DNA from: an uncultured Bacteroidota bacterium | GTDB lineage: Bacteria; Bacteroidota; Bacteroidia; Chitinophagales; S012-47 | Assembly: GCA_913062655.1 (NCBI GenBank) | Contig: CAJXXO010000158.1 | Span: 1-6,272 of the forward strand | DNA: 6,272 nt | Reading direction: 5' to 3' | In this document: piece after piece, positions 5,914 through 6,272 of the stretch | Position numbering within the stretch: position 1 is the stretch's first letter | Layout: each line of letters begins with the position of its first letter | The notes under the pieces: model-generated | Databases searched by the model: none | Told to the model about the DNA's origin: nothing | The model's input: only the letters and a program-made list of their open reading frames with translations | Position numbers and translations under genes: made by a program

Positions 5914-6272
5914 ATGAAGGCTTGGATGGTAATGATCGGTTTGCTGTGGCAAACCTTGGCGTGGGCACAGCCCGGAACATTGACGGGGGTAGTTGCTGAT
6001 GCCGCAACCGGTGAAACCCTTCCCGGAGTAAATGTCTTCATTCAAGGTACCTCCTTTGGTACCGCTACCGATATGGAGGGCCGTTACACCATTCCCGACC
6101 TGCCGGCCGGGGAATACAATGTCGAATTCTCATTTATTGGCTACGAAAAAAAGGTCTTTACCGGCATACGCGTAAATGCCGGACAGAAAAGGACTTTGGA
6201 CGTTACGCTGGGGACAAGTGTGCTTACGTTTGACGAAGTAGTGGTGGTTGGTGATAAACCACTGGTGGATGT
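5914..6272 (+). CDS. TonB-dependent receptor, N-terminal part (3' truncated)
   Basis: The frame is open from ATG 5914 to the window edge, giving 119 complete residues. Residues 1-18 form a signal peptide (hydrophobic run, then LAWA before Gln19). Residues about 22-100 are a CarboxypepD_reg-like beta-sandwich: GTLTGVVADAATGETLPGVNVFI, GTATDMEGRYTIPDLPAGEYNVEFSFIGYE, and a closing TLDVTL strand. This is followed by LTFDEVVVVGDKPLVD (104-119), which combines a TonB-box-like segment with the start of the plug. That order is typical of Bacteroidota outer-membrane TonB-dependent receptors that import siderophores, glycans or other large substrates. The barrel is not in the window, so the substrate and the SusC or non-SusC subclass cannot be told. 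The DKPLVD segment resembles receptors whose plug begins with a VxAxRPLV-type sequence, which argues mildly against a classic SusC. The gene follows smc after 83 bases and probably has its own promoter. Confidence 0.85.
   Translation, partial: MKAWMVMIGLLWQTLAWAQPGTLTGVVADAATGETLPGVNVFIQGTSFGTATDMEGRYTIPDLPAGEYNVEFSFIGYEKKVFTGIRVNAGQKRTLDVTLGTSVLTFDEVVVVGDKPLVD

Noticed and set aside
6045..6062. Two GGTACC sites six bases apart in the TonB receptor gene
   Set aside because: They lie in coding sequence and reflect Gly-Thr codons repeated in the CarboxypepD_reg-like domain. No regulatory or mobile-element context.

Overview
This window reads as chromosomal DNA from a Bacteroidota bacterium, most likely of the Cytophagales/Cytophagia type. 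Four things point that way. The SMC protein carries the lineage-style head sequence IIELGMVDDILNDKDNSRR. The last gene begins as a TonB-dependent receptor with a CarboxypepD_reg-like plug extension. There is a stand-alone HsdR-N-type nuclease-fold protein of a kind common in this phylum. Near-consensus Bacteroidota promoter elements (TAnnTTTG) sit just before several start codons. Base composition looks close to balanced. The taxonomic call is inference from protein character, not from a marker search.

Layout: all six protein genes lie on the + strand. (1) 2-295 is the C-terminal end of a probable outer-membrane beta-barrel protein, cut by the window edge. (2) 323-943 is a lipoprotein whose two halves resemble the two domains of E. 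coli NlpE, but in the opposite order. (3) 944-1223 is a non-coding gap with a perfect hairpin and, at its right end, a good Bacteroidota promoter. (4) 1224-1664 is a small PD-(D/E)XK-type protein of the HsdR N-terminal family. (5) 1702-2172 is a lipoprotein with a single c-type heme site near its C-terminus. (6) 2297-5830 is a complete smc gene. (7) 5914 to the end is the signal peptide and N-terminal plug extension of a TonB-dependent receptor, cut by the window edge. The short gaps around smc hold two notable inverted repeats, at 2183-2229 and 5876-5909.

The genes do not form an obvious pathway. Four products belong to the cell envelope (barrel protein, two lipoproteins, TonB receptor) and two act on DNA (SMC and the nuclease-fold protein). 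Each gene could have its own promoter, so this looks like ordinary core-genome arrangement rather than a mobile island. I see no tRNA, rRNA, CRISPR, insertion sequence or phage genes.

I do not find a clearly new multi-gene system. The leads most worth checking are the permuted NlpE-like lipoprotein that keeps the cysteine pair of the NlpE C-terminal domain, the SMC head with Leu where the Q-loop Gln normally sits, the dyad ending 4 bases before the receptor start codon, and the repeated placement of promoter -7 elements only 4-6 bases before start codons.
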